Source: CAYMRB01 sp964392615
Lineage (GTDB): Bacteria > Planctomycetota > UBA8108
Assembly (NCBI GenBank): GCA_964392615.1
Contig: CAYMRB010000090.1
Coordinates: 1 to 26,100, forward strand
Direction: 5' to 3'
Length of the DNA: 26,100 nucleotides
Position 1 is the first letter of the stretch; each line of letters begins with the position of its first letter. Shown here piece by piece: positions 7,988 through 15,017 of this stretch. The notes below the pieces were generated by a model. That model was not told the DNA's origin and did not search any database. It saw only the letters and a program-made list of their open reading frames with translations. The translations under genes were made by a program, and so were the position numbers.

Positions 7988-8379
7988 TACGGACTCCTGA
8001 CGCCGCCTCGCGGGCGGCGGAATGGGTCGACGGGAAGCGGGCGATTGTAGCGAACGGGGTGGCGAGAGGAAGCAAAAAAGGGCGTGGGCGGCCCGTCTCG
8101 GCCGGCCTGCATGCGGAGCGTCTCTGGCGGGCTGCACGCGCGGGCGGCGTCGGGGCCGTCCGCTTCACGACGGCGCGACACCGCGTCGGGAGCGCGGATC
8201 GGTTTCGCGGCGGCTCGATGTCGCCAGAGATGGAGCGCGTCCGCTTCGCAGCTGGCCTTCCCTCGCGCGCAGCGAGCTCCGAACAGACCCCGACTGCGGC
8301 TCAACGGCTTCCGAGGCCCCCTGTCGCTGGGATGGAGTGCCGGACGGGCGCGACGAGCACGATGCTCACCCGTAGCGCA
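7988..8379 (-). other. infC-rpmI intergenic region
   Basis: This 392-bp gap is much longer than the usual few tens of bases between infC and rpmI. No reading frame resembles a protein. On the minus strand it contains a GC-rich stretch followed by six T (CGCCCTTTTTT, complement of about 8074-8084) and then a -10-like TACAAT at 8049-8044. This suggests partial termination after infC and separate initiation for rpmI-rplT. Confidence 0.5.
8044..8049 (-). promoter_or_regulatory. -10 box of a predicted rpmI-rplT promoter
   Basis: TACAAT on the minus strand is 5/6 to consensus. The best -35 is weak: CTTCCT at 17 nt, or TTGCTT at a long 20 nt. Initiation here would give a leader of about 50 nt before rpmI. 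Confidence 0.4.
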
Positions 8380-8925
8380 TCACTTGCCGACGAGCACCAT
8401 ATTGACCCGATTGCGCCCCTCGCGCGACGGCTGTTGCTCGAGCTTGGAGCAATCGTCCAGAGCTTCCGCGAAACGGAACAGGAGGTCCTTGCCGAGCTCG
8501 ATGTGCACCATCTCGCGACCGCGGAACATCATCGTCACGAGCACCTTGTGCCCCTTGTCGAGGAATCGGCGCGCGCGATCGACCTTCACTTGGAAATCGT
8601 GCTCGCCCGTCTTCGGGCGCAGCTTGACCTCCTTGCGGCGGTTGACCTGCTTCTTCTGTCCGCGGCTCTTCTTGGTCTGCTGGTACCGGTACTTGCCGAA
8701 GTCCATGAGCTTGCAAGTACGCGGCTTCGCATCGGGTGCGATCTCGACCAGGTCGAGCTCCCGCTCCTGCGCCAGTCCCACCGCATCGCGGATCTCCATG
8801 ATCCCCAACATCTTGCCCTCTTCGTCGATCAGCCGGCAGGAACCGAAACGCGCGTCCCGCTCGGTGAGGATACGCGGCCCCTTCGGAGGGGGCAGGTCCC
8901 GACGACGGTTTCTTGGTGGGGGAAT
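8380..8925 (-). CDS. infC: Translation initiation factor IF-3 with AUU start codon
   Basis: IF-3 binds the 30S subunit, prevents premature 50S joining and checks start-codon pairing. The 181-residue product shows the N-domain (GPRILTERDAR…LIDEEGKMLGIMEIRDAVGLA, DLVEIAPDAKPRTCKLMDFGKYRY) and C-domain (EVKLRPKTGEHDF, RARRFLDKGHKVLVTMMFRGREM, NRVNMVLVGK). I chose ATT at 8925-8923: a strong AAAGGAG (8941-8935) lies 9 nt upstream, and family knowledge says infC commonly begins with AUU, the codon IF-3 discriminates against, giving autogenous control. The in-frame GTG at 8958 would place that Shine-Dalgarno inside the coding region and has no good site of its own. It is first of infC-rpmI-rplT, about 140 bp downstream of aspS. 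Confidence 0.96.
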   Translation of the reverse strand: MPPPRNRRRDLPPPKGPRILTERDARFGSCRLIDEEGKMLGIMEIRDAVGLAQERELDLVEIAPDAKPRTCKLMDFGKYRYQQTKKSRGQKKQVNRRKEVKLRPKTGEHDFQVKVDRARRFLDKGHKVLVTMMFRGREMVHIELGKDLLFRFAEALDDCSKLEQQPSREGRNRVNMVLVGK

Positions 8926-8992
8926 TGAAACGATCTCCTTTGAAGTGCCGTAAAACACGACCCATCCGCGACCGCCGCGGAGGTCGATAAGG

Positions 8993-9022
8993 ATACTAAT
9001 CGGGCTCGAAACGCTGCATCAA
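8993..9022 (-). promoter_or_regulatory. Sigma70-type promoter of infC
   Basis: On the minus strand TTGATG (9022-9017) and TAGTAT (8998-8993) are separated by 18 nt. Expected initiation near 8986 gives a leader of about 60 nt ending in the AAAGGAG site of the AUU start. Just upstream is a short GC hairpin followed by TTTTT (about 9045-9025) that may end aspS transcription. Confidence 0.6.
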
Positions 9023-9065
9023 CCCAAAAACCCCCCTCGAGCGGGCATCCCGATACGCGCGGACG

Positions 9066-10862
9066 TCATGAGTCCGCCGCGTCGTCGGGGGCCGTCGACT
9101 CGAGGAACAGTTCCGTCAGCTGCGCGTCGGAAACGGGGCTTGGCGCGGCGGTCATCAGGCAATTGCCGCGAGCCGTTTTCGGGAACGGGATCACGTCGCG
9201 GATCGACGGCGTGCCGAGGAGGAGCATCACCAGACGGTCGAGGCCGAGGGCGATGCCGCCGTGCGGCGGCGCTCCGTAGGACAGCGCGTCGAGGAGGAAG
9301 CCGAACTTCTCGCGCGCTTCCTCGTCGTCGATACCGAGTCCCTTGAAGACCTCGCTCTGCACATCCGGGCGGTGGATACGAATGCTGCCGCCGCCGAGCT
9401 CGAGGCCGTTCAGGATGACGTCGTACGCGCGCGCGCGGACGCGACCCGGGTCGGACGTCAGGTACTCGAGGTCTTCCGGGCGCGGGCTGGTGAACGGGTG
9501 GTGGCACGCGTACCAGCGTTCGTCTTCGTCGTCCCACTCCAAGAGCGGGAAGTCGGTGACCCACAGGAGGTCGTAGCGACCCTCCGGGATGAGGTCGAGC
9601 TTGTTGCCGAGGTGGAGGCGTACCTCGCCGAGGGCCGCCGCCGCCGTCTTCGCGGTGTCGGCGACCATGAGCAGCAGGTCGCCGGTCTCCGCGCCGGATG
9701 CCTCGCGCAGCGCTTCTTCGCCGAGGTCCCCGAGGAACTTCGCGATCGGTCCGGTGGCGCCGTCCGGCCCGAGCTTGATCCACGCGAGCCCCTTGGCGCC
9801 GAGCTCCTTGGCCACCTTCTCGCAGCCGTCGATGTCCTTGCGCGACAGGCGATCGGCGCCGCCCGGCACGCGGAGGCCGCGCACGACCCCGCCGGACTCG
9901 ACGGCCTTGTGGAACACCTGGAAGCCGGTCGCGCCGACCGCTTCGGACAGATCGCACAGGAGCAGATCGAAGCGCGTGTCGGGACGGTCGGTGCCGTACT
10001 TCTCCATCGCCTCGTCGTACGTCATGCGCGGGATCGGCAGCTGCACGTCGAAGTCGCGCAGCTCCTTCAGCAAGCGTACGAGCAGGCGATCGATGACGTT
10101 CTGCACGTCCTCTTCGTTGACGAACGCCATCTCGATGTCGAGCTGCGTGAACTCGGGCTGCCGATCGGCGCGCAAGTCCTCGTCGCGCATGCAGCGCACG
10201 ATCTGGTAGTAGCGGTCGAAGCCCGCGATCATGAACAGCTGCTTGAACAGCTGCGGCGACTGCGGCAGCGCGAAGAACTTGCCGGGGTGGACGCGCGCGG
10301 GCACGAGGAAATCACGCGCGCCTTCGGGCGTGCTCTTCGTCAGGAAGGGCGTCTCGATGTCGAGGAACTCCTCGCCGTCGAGGAACTCGCGGATCACGCG
10401 CGACACGCGCGAGCGGAACACGAACGCTTCCTGGACGCGCCGTCGGCGCAGGTCGAGGTATCGGTAGCGCAGTCGGATGTCCTCGCCGGGCTCTTCCTTC
10501 GACTCCGCGATCTCGAACGGCGGCACGTCGCAAGGGTTGAGAACCTCGAGCTCCGTCGCGGCGACCTCGATGTCGCCCGTCGCGAGCTTCGGGTTGCCCT
10601 TCGGTCGCGCGTTGACGGTGCCGGTGACCGCGACGACGAACTCGGCGCGCAGCGATTTCGGGTCGACCGCGTAGGACGCGCTCGGATCGAGCGAGACTTG
10701 CGTGAGGCCGTAGCGGTCGCGCAGGTCGACGAAGTGCAGCCCACCGTGGTCGCGGATCGACTCGATCCAGCCGTTCAGCGTCACGGTCGAGCCGGCGTCG
10801 GACAGGCGCAGTCCGCCGCAGGTGTGGGTACGTCGCGAGAAGTCGGTCGTGGAATCGCTCAT
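9066..10862 (-). CDS. aspS: Aspartyl-tRNA synthetase, bacterial type (possibly non-discriminating)
   Basis: This class II synthetase charges tRNA-Asp. The 598-residue product has the bacterial layout: OB-fold anticodon-binding domain (about 15-115), linker with SKEEPGEDIRLRYRYLDLRR (121-140), catalytic core with motif 2 (FDRYYQIVRCMRDEDLRADR, 215-234, then QPEFTQLDIE), a GAD insertion domain (about 300-430), and motif 3 (GLDRL with Arg543). The ATG at 10862 was chosen because the protein then begins as in the family; the frame is open to 11024, but the extra 54 residues are unlike AspRS. The ribosome-binding site is weak. His39 in the IRDHGGLHF loop matches the residue linked to relaxed (Asp/Asn) tRNA recognition in other AspRSs, whereas discriminating enzymes such as E. 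coli's have Leu there. Confidence 0.97.
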   Translation of the reverse strand: MSDSTTDFSRRTHTCGGLRLSDAGSTVTLNGWIESIRDHGGLHFVDLRDRYGLTQVSLDPSASYAVDPKSLRAEFVVAVTGTVNARPKGNPKLATGDIEVAATELEVLNPCDVPPFEIAESKEEPGEDIRLRYRYLDLRRRRVQEAFVFRSRVSRVIREFLDGEEFLDIETPFLTKSTPEGARDFLVPARVHPGKFFALPQSPQLFKQLFMIAGFDRYYQIVRCMRDEDLRADRQPEFTQLDIEMAFVNEEDVQNVIDRLLVRLLKELRDFDVQLPIPRMTYDEAMEKYGTDRPDTRFDLLLCDLSEAVGATGFQVFHKAVESGGVVRGLRVPGGADRLSRKDIDGCEKVAKELGAKGLAWIKLGPDGATGPIAKFLGDLGEEALREASGAETGDLLLMVADTAKTAAAALGEVRLHLGNKLDLIPEGRYDLLWVTDFPLLEWDDEDERWYACHHPFTSPRPEDLEYLTSDPGRVRARAYDVILNGLELGGGSIRIHRPDVQSEVFKGLGIDDEEAREKFGFLLDALSYGAPPHGGIALGLDRLVMLLLGTPSIRDVIPFPKTARGNCLMTAAPSPVSDAQLTELFLESTAPDDAADS

Positions 10863-11218
10863 GGCGGTGTCTGTTCGAGGTGGAGCTCCAGGCGGAGATG
10901 AGCCGCCGCGAGCCTTGCACAGGAGATACGTGGCCGAGCCGCCGCGAGCGGTCGGCTCCAGCTCCGCAGGCATGGACAGCCGGGAGCCGGCATCGATGGC
11001 TGCGGCAGGTCCCGGTCGGCCCATGCCCTTGTTTCGCTATCGGCCGCGAAGTTCCGCATCTTCGACACTTCGCCCGCCACGTCGAGCGGAATCCGGCCAT
11101 CGCGGCGGGATTCCGCGCCAGGAGGACAAGCATTCGCGACGGACGGCACTATCCTATCCGTGCCTGCCGCCTGCCCGGGTCCCGCTCGTCTCCCTCTCGC
11201 ACGACGACGAGGCCGACG
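10863..11218. other. Divergent region between aspS and dprA
   Basis: This 356-bp gap must hold promoters for both genes, but I see no strong -35/-10 pair; TATCCT at 11150-11155 is a possible dprA -10 with a poor -35. An inverted repeat at 11087-11115 is listed separately. Reading frames through the region look like chance openings in GC-rich DNA. Confidence 0.5.
11087..11115. repeat. Inverted repeat in the aspS-dprA divergent region
   Basis: CGGAATCC (11087-11094) and GGATTCCG (11108-11115) are perfect 8-bp inverted arms around a 13-bp spacer. It could be an operator between divergent genes or a hairpin in the aspS leader. No regulator is identified. Confidence 0.4.
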
Positions 11219-12385
11219 GTGACGTCCATTCTCCCTTCCGAATCCGGCTCGGGGCCCGGTGTCCCGGACCTGGCGACGCTGCGCCTTCATATCGCGACCC
11301 TGTACCGCGCCGGACTGGCGCAGCGATTGATCGACCGGTTCGGGGACGCGGCCGCGGTCTTCGAGCGTTCGGACGCCGAGCTCTTCGCGGTCGAGCGCGT
11401 CAGCCCGCGCGCGCTCGCTCGGCTGCGCGCGAGCGACGCACGCCAGGGCGCCGAGCGCGAGCGCGCCGTCTGCGAGCGCCACGACGTCGCGTGCCTGGTG
11501 CGCGGTACGCCGGGCTATCCGGCGGCTCTGGCGCCGCTTACCGACATGCCACTCGTGCTCTTCTGTCGCGGCGCGCTCGCCCCGATCGACGCGTGCGCGG
11601 TCGGCATCGTCGGGTCGCGACGGGCGTCGCCGTACGGCTTGCGGCAGGCGGCGCGATTCGCGGCGCGCTTCGCGGAGCTGGGAGTGACGGTCGTCAGCGG
11701 GCTCGCCCGCGGCATCGACGCGCGTGCGCAGGAGGCGGCGCTCGACGCCGGCGGGCGTACGATCGCGCTGCTCGGCTCGGGTCTCGGCCGGCTCTATCCG
11801 CCGGAGCACCGCCGCCTCGCCGAGCGCATCGTCGCGGCTGGCGCCGGCGCGATCGTCAGCGAGTTTCCGTGGAGCATCGGCCCGCGCAGCTTCCACTTTC
11901 CGCAGCGCAATCGGCTGCTGAGTGGCCTGTCGACGGTGCTGCTGGTCATCGAGGCGGGGCGCAAGTCGGGCAGCTTGATCACGGTCCGCTGGGCGCTCGA
12001 TCAGGGCAAGAGCGTCTTCGTCGTGCCGGGACGGATCGACGACGAGGGTGGCCGCGGCGGGCTCGAGCTCCTGCGCGAGGGTGCGGCGCCGGCGGTCGAG
12101 CCCGAGGATCTCTTCGGCGAGCTCGGCCTGCAATTGGGCCAGGATGGCGCGTCGAGCGCGAGGCCGCGTCGGCCCGCCTCGAACGAGCCGCTTCCCGGTC
12201 CTCTCGGCGAGCCGCTCGGGCGACTGTTCGCGCAGGAGGACGAGTGGCATCCCGACGAGATCGTCGCGCAGCTCGAGCGGCCGGCGGGAAGCGTCCTCGC
12301 CGCATTAGCCGAGCTCGAGCTCGGCGGTCACCTCCACCGTAGCGGAGGTGGGAAGTACGCGCGGGAGCGCCGGCTGGGGCGCTGA
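11219..12385 (+). CDS. dprA: DNA processing protein DprA
   Basis: DprA binds incoming single-stranded DNA during natural transformation and loads RecA onto it; it is also present in many bacteria not known to be competent. From GTG at 11219 (GAGG 6 nt upstream) the protein has 388 residues, the usual size. An N-terminal SAM/helix-hairpin-like region (about 18-65) precedes the DprA Rossmann domain (about 95-300) with VGSRRASPYG (131-140), SGLARGIDARAQEAAL (160-175), LLGSGLGRLYPPEH (184-197), SEFPW and FPQRNRLLSGLS (227-238), and SGSLITVRWALDQG (250-263). A Pro/Arg linker leads to a C-terminal winged-helix (about 335-385, DEIVAQLERPAGSVLAALAELELGG). The frame is open much further upstream without family similarity. 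The lipoprotein-rlmN pair follows after 59 bp with its own promoter. Confidence 0.95.
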   Translation: MTSILPSESGSGPGVPDLATLRLHIATLYRAGLAQRLIDRFGDAAAVFERSDAELFAVERVSPRALARLRASDARQGAERERAVCERHDVACLVRGTPGYPAALAPLTDMPLVLFCRGALAPIDACAVGIVGSRRASPYGLRQAARFAARFAELGVTVVSGLARGIDARAQEAALDAGGRTIALLGSGLGRLYPPEHRRLAERIVAAGAGAIVSEFPWSIGPRSFHFPQRNRLLSGLSTVLLVIEAGRKSGSLITVRWALDQGKSVFVVPGRIDDEGGRGGLELLREGAAPAVEPEDLFGELGLQLGQDGASSARPRRPASNEPLPGPLGEPLGRLFAQEDEWHPDEIVAQLERPAGSVLAALAELELGGHLHRSGGGKYARERRLGR

Positions 12386-12409
12386 CCCAGATGAGGTCGA
12401 CGCAACGAC

Positions 12410-12438
12410 TTGGTCGTCATGCGACACGGCTGTAAGAT
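12410..12438 (+). promoter_or_regulatory. Promoter placing the transcript start at the lipoprotein ATG
   Basis: TTGGTC (12410-12415) and TAAGAT (12433-12438) are spaced by exactly 17 nt. Only six bases separate the -10 box from ATG at 12445, so the usual start point, about 7 nt after the -10, falls on the A of the start codon. No Shine-Dalgarno precedes the gene, consistent with a leaderless mRNA. Confidence 0.6.
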
Positions 12439-12444
12439 GCGCGC

Positions 12445-13122
12445 ATGATGATCAGGACGCGACGACTCGCTCTACCCGCGCTGACAGTCCTCCTCGCGCT
12501 TCCGTTGTTGACCGGTTGCGTGACGACCGATGAGGGGCGAACGGTCCAGCCGCAGATCTTCGACTTCGAACGGGCCCTGCGCGGCGGCCTGTATCCCGTC
12601 GGATTCTTCCACGGACTGACGCTCGTCGTGGAGCTCGACGAGGCCGACCTGCCGCGAAACCGGGACGGCGAGCTCGAGCGTCGCTTGCTCGCGGTGACGC
12701 CCCATCCGCAGCCGGACGGTCACGAGATCTTCCGCATCTCCGGGCACCGCGAGATTGAGTACGTGAACCGACGCTGGCGCGTCGGGAAGTTCCAGTACGA
12801 GGAAAAGACGGGCGTCAAGTCGCGGCTCTTCGTGTTCAAGGAGCACGAGGGCAACTTCGAGTTCGAGCTTCACGGGCAGCGCATCCTGGTAGAGGTCGAA
12901 GTCAAGACGCGCTGGATTCCGTCGGTGATGTACTGGGCTGAAGACGTGCGCCGGCCGACGGACGTGCCCAACGTGTATGAAGCGTATACGACGGAGACGA
13001 TTCAGATCGGCGGCGCGAAGATCGAGATCGACGGCCGCACGAACATCTGGCGCATCAACGACGTCGTCTCCTACCAGTACAAGAAGAGCCCGACGCTGAT
13101 CCTCGAGGATGTCGTCCGCTAA
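12445..13122 (+). CDS. Predicted lipoprotein of unknown function
   Basis: This encodes 225 residues. The N-terminus has a basic stretch (MMIRTRRL), a hydrophobic core (ALPALTVLLALPLL) and the lipobox LLTGC with Cys25, so it is predicted to be lipidated and held at a membrane outside the cytoplasm. The mature part contains alternating strand-like segments (LTLVVELDEADL, RRWRVGKFQYEEKTG, SRLFVFKEHEGNFEFELHG, RILVEVEVKTRW) and probably folds as a beta-rich domain. I recognise no known family. The start at 12445 is supported by the promoter 6 nt upstream; ATG 12448 is the alternative. The last 14 bp overlap rlmN, so the two genes are probably co-transcribed and the overlap may couple their translation. 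Confidence 0.85.
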   Translation: MMIRTRRLALPALTVLLALPLLTGCVTTDEGRTVQPQIFDFERALRGGLYPVGFFHGLTLVVELDEADLPRNRDGELERRLLAVTPHPQPDGHEIFRISGHREIEYVNRRWRVGKFQYEEKTGVKSRLFVFKEHEGNFEFELHGQRILVEVEVKTRWIPSVMYWAEDVRRPTDVPNVYEAYTTETIQIGGAKIEIDGRTNIWRINDVVSYQYKKSPTLILEDVVR

Positions 13123-14179
13123 CGAGACCGTCGGGCGCGTAGCCCTCCTCGACCAGGCCGTCGGTGACTTCGAGCGCGTCGTCGCCGAATTCCTCGATGC
13201 CGTCGGCGCACCCGCGTACCGCGGGCGTCAGTTGCGGCAGTGGCTTTACGAGCGGACGCCGGAGTCGTTCGACGCGATGCGCGATCTGCCCGCCGCGCTG
13301 CGCGCGCAGCTCGCCGAGAGGTTCGTCCTGCATCCGCTCGCGTATCGTCTCGACCAGCGTTCGAGCGACGGCACGCGGAAGTTCCTGTGGGACCTGTGCC
13401 ACCGTGGCGACACGGTGTCCGGCGCTGTCGAGAGCGTGCTGATTCCCGACGGCGATCGCGTCACGTACTGCATCTCGACGCAGGTCGGCTGTCCGGTCAA
13501 GTGCACGTTCTGCGCGACGGGGTACGGCGGCTATCGCGGCAATCTGACCGCGGGCGAGATCGTCGACCAGGTCGTGTCGATGGGCCGTCGTAGCGGCCTC
13601 GCGCCGACGAACATCGTCTACATGGGTATGGGCGAACCGCTGCTGAGCTGGGACGCCGTGTCGCGCTCGCTCGGCATCCTGACGTCGTCCGAGCAGATCG
13701 GCTTCGGCGCGCGCCGCATCACCGTGTCGACGGTCGGCGTGCCGGATCGGATTCGCGCGCTGGCGCGATCGTTCCCGCAGGTGAAGCTCGCGCTGTCGCT
13801 GCACGCAGCGCGCGATGATCTGCGCACCGAGCTCATCCCGCTCAACCGCAAGTACTCGCTCGACGAGGTCCTCGACGCCGTGCGCGAGCACGGCCGCGCG
13901 ACGCGGAAGAAGGTGACGTTCGAGTACGTGGTGCTGCCGGGAGTCAACGACTCCGCGCGCGACGTTGCCGACATCCTGCGAGTGACGCACGGCATCCCGT
14001 CGCGGATCAACCTGATCGGCTTCAACCCGTTCGATGGCGCGCCGTACGCGAAGCCGACCGTGCCGGCGCTGCTGCGATTCCGCGACGCCCTCGAGCGCCG
14101 CTTCCCCGGTACCGTCACGGTTCGTCGCAGCCGCGGCGATGATATCCAGGGAGCCTGCGGGCAGCTCGCGGGGGGGTGA
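13109..14179 (+). CDS. rlmN: 23S rRNA (A2503-C2) / tRNA (A37-C2) methyltransferase RlmN
   Basis: RlmN is a radical-SAM enzyme that methylates C2 of adenosine 2503 in 23S rRNA, and of A37 in some tRNAs. The 356-residue product has the N-terminal accessory domain (PAYRGRQLRQWLYER, 36-49), the iron-sulfur motif CPVKCTFC (Cys128, Cys132, Cys135), YMGMGEPLL (171-179), LALSLHAARDDLR (227-239), a central catalytic segment (FEYVVLPGVNDS, NLIGFNPF), and the C-terminal GDDIQGACGQL with Cys350, the conserved cysteine that resolves the covalent intermediate. All key residues are present. The ATG at 13109 overlaps the upstream lipoprotein gene by 14 bp and has only GAGG adjacent as a possible ribosome-binding site. 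Confidence 0.97.
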   Translation: MSSANETVGRVALLDQAVGDFERVVAEFLDAVGAPAYRGRQLRQWLYERTPESFDAMRDLPAALRAQLAERFVLHPLAYRLDQRSSDGTRKFLWDLCHRGDTVSGAVESVLIPDGDRVTYCISTQVGCPVKCTFCATGYGGYRGNLTAGEIVDQVVSMGRRSGLAPTNIVYMGMGEPLLSWDAVSRSLGILTSSEQIGFGARRITVSTVGVPDRIRALARSFPQVKLALSLHAARDDLRTELIPLNRKYSLDEVLDAVREHGRATRKKVTFEYVVLPGVNDSARDVADILRVTHGIPSRINLIGFNPFDGAPYAKPTVPALLRFRDALERRFPGTVTVRRSRGDDIQGACGQLAGG

Positions 14180-14183
14180 GGGC

Positions 14184-14219
14184 GGAGTCGGGATCGGAGT
14201 CGGGGTCGGAGTCGGGGGC
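14184..14219 (+). repeat. Three tandem copies of a 12-bp G-rich unit
   Basis: Three adjacent 12-mers of form GGAGTCGGGNNC occupy 14184-14195, 14196-14207 and 14208-14219, differing at one or two positions. They follow the rlmN stop (14177-14179). With the G6 run at 14171-14176 and GGG at 14180-14182 they form several closely spaced G-runs that could fold as a G-quadruplex on the plus strand. Related GTCGGAATCGGAGT sequence continues to about 14269. No protein is encoded here. Confidence 0.7.
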
Positions 14220-14267
14220 AGCGTCCGGAGGGCAGCGTCGGCATGGGGCACGCAGTCGGAATCGGAG

Positions 14268-14295
14268 TTGCTCGCCGGATCGGGTACGCTATTCC
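14268..14295 (+). promoter_or_regulatory. Promoter upstream of the Gfo/Idh remnant
   Basis: TTGCTC (14268-14273) and TATTCC (14290-14295) are 16 nt apart. GAAGGAG lies 10-16 nt before the ATG at 14330. Expression signals of the damaged gene therefore look intact. Confidence 0.4.
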
Positions 14296-14329
14296 CAATC
14301 GAAGGAACGTCTGAAGGAGCCAGTTCATC

Positions 14330-15011
14330 ATGCATCGCCCCCACCGCCGCGAGTTTCTCGGCGCCGTCGCTGCCGGCACCCTCGCCCTCTCCTCCGCCCG
14401 TTCGGAAGGCCGCGTCGCCCCGAAGCTCCGGCTCGGCGTCATCGGCGTCGGCTGGTATGGCATGGTCGACGCTCAGGCGGCGCTGCGCGTCGGCGGCGTC
14501 GAGATCGCGGCCGTCTGCGACGTCGACACCGCGCACCTGGAGGCGAGCGCCGCCAAGCTCGAGAAGCTCCAGGGCAAGCGCCCCGCGACGTTCGCGAAGT
14601 ATCAGGATCTGGTCGCGCTCGACGGCCTCGACGCTGTCATCATCGCGACGCCGCCCCACTGGCACGCGCTGCAGCTCATCGCGGCGCTGGAGCACGGCGA
14701 CCGACCAGCGCTGGATCGTCATTCCCAGCGGCAAGAACGCGAAGCGCGAGGTGCACGAAGTGAAGACCGACCTCGGCACGCAGCACATGGCCGACTTCCT
14801 CGCTGCGATGCGCTCGCGCGGTCGCGCGACGTGCTCGATCGAGGCCGGATATCAGTCGACCGCGACCGTGCAGCTCGCGATGGCCGCCTACGAGACGACG
14901 TCGACGCTGTCGTGGGACGCGTCCTCCGAGCGGGTCACCGACAACCCGGCCGCCGCGAAGCTCCTACGGCGCGAGTACCGCACGCCGTGGAAGCACCCCT
15001 ACAAGGCGTAG
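14330..15011 (+). pseudogene. Gfo/Idh/MocA-family oxidoreductase remnant (internal deletion and frameshift)
   Basis: Gfo/Idh/MocA enzymes are NAD(P)-dependent sugar or cyclitol dehydrogenases. The 5' part (14330 to about 14698) encodes a Tat signal (HRREFLGAVAAGTLALSS) and a Rossmann domain: LGVIGVGWYGMVDA with GxGxxG, VCDVDTAHLE, VIIATPPHWHALQLIAALEHG. In the family the next residues should be a DVYCEKP-like motif with the catalytic Lys. Instead coding jumps into the +1 frame near 14696-14704 and resumes as the C-terminus (RWIVIPSGKNAKREVHEVKT, DFLAAMRS, GYQSTATVQLAMAAY, WKHPYKA), stopping at 15011. The two pieces total about 225 residues against a usual 400-450, so roughly half the protein is missing, including the EKP motif and the substrate domain. 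It cannot be a working dehydrogenase as read. An assembly collapse is the alternative explanation. Confidence 0.85.
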
Positions 15012-15017
15012 CGCGGA

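Noticed and set aside
7988..8137. N-terminal extension of rpmI
   Set aside because: It would make bL35 nearly twice its invariant length and runs through the predicted promoter; the ATG at 7987 has a Shine-Dalgarno.
9261..10901. Long plus-strand open frame opposite aspS
   Set aside because: It is the antisense shadow of a clear AspRS; composition is low-complexity Arg/Val/Leu/Glu and no start signal is seen.
10863..11024. 54-residue N-terminal extension of aspS
   Set aside because: No ribosome-binding site, and the sequence does not resemble any AspRS N-terminus; ATG 10862 fits the family.
13055..14788. Long minus-strand frame opposite rlmN containing a Pro/Thr repeat
   Set aside because: The repeat is only the complement of the 12-bp G-rich tandem repeats, and rlmN on the plus strand has all catalytic residues.
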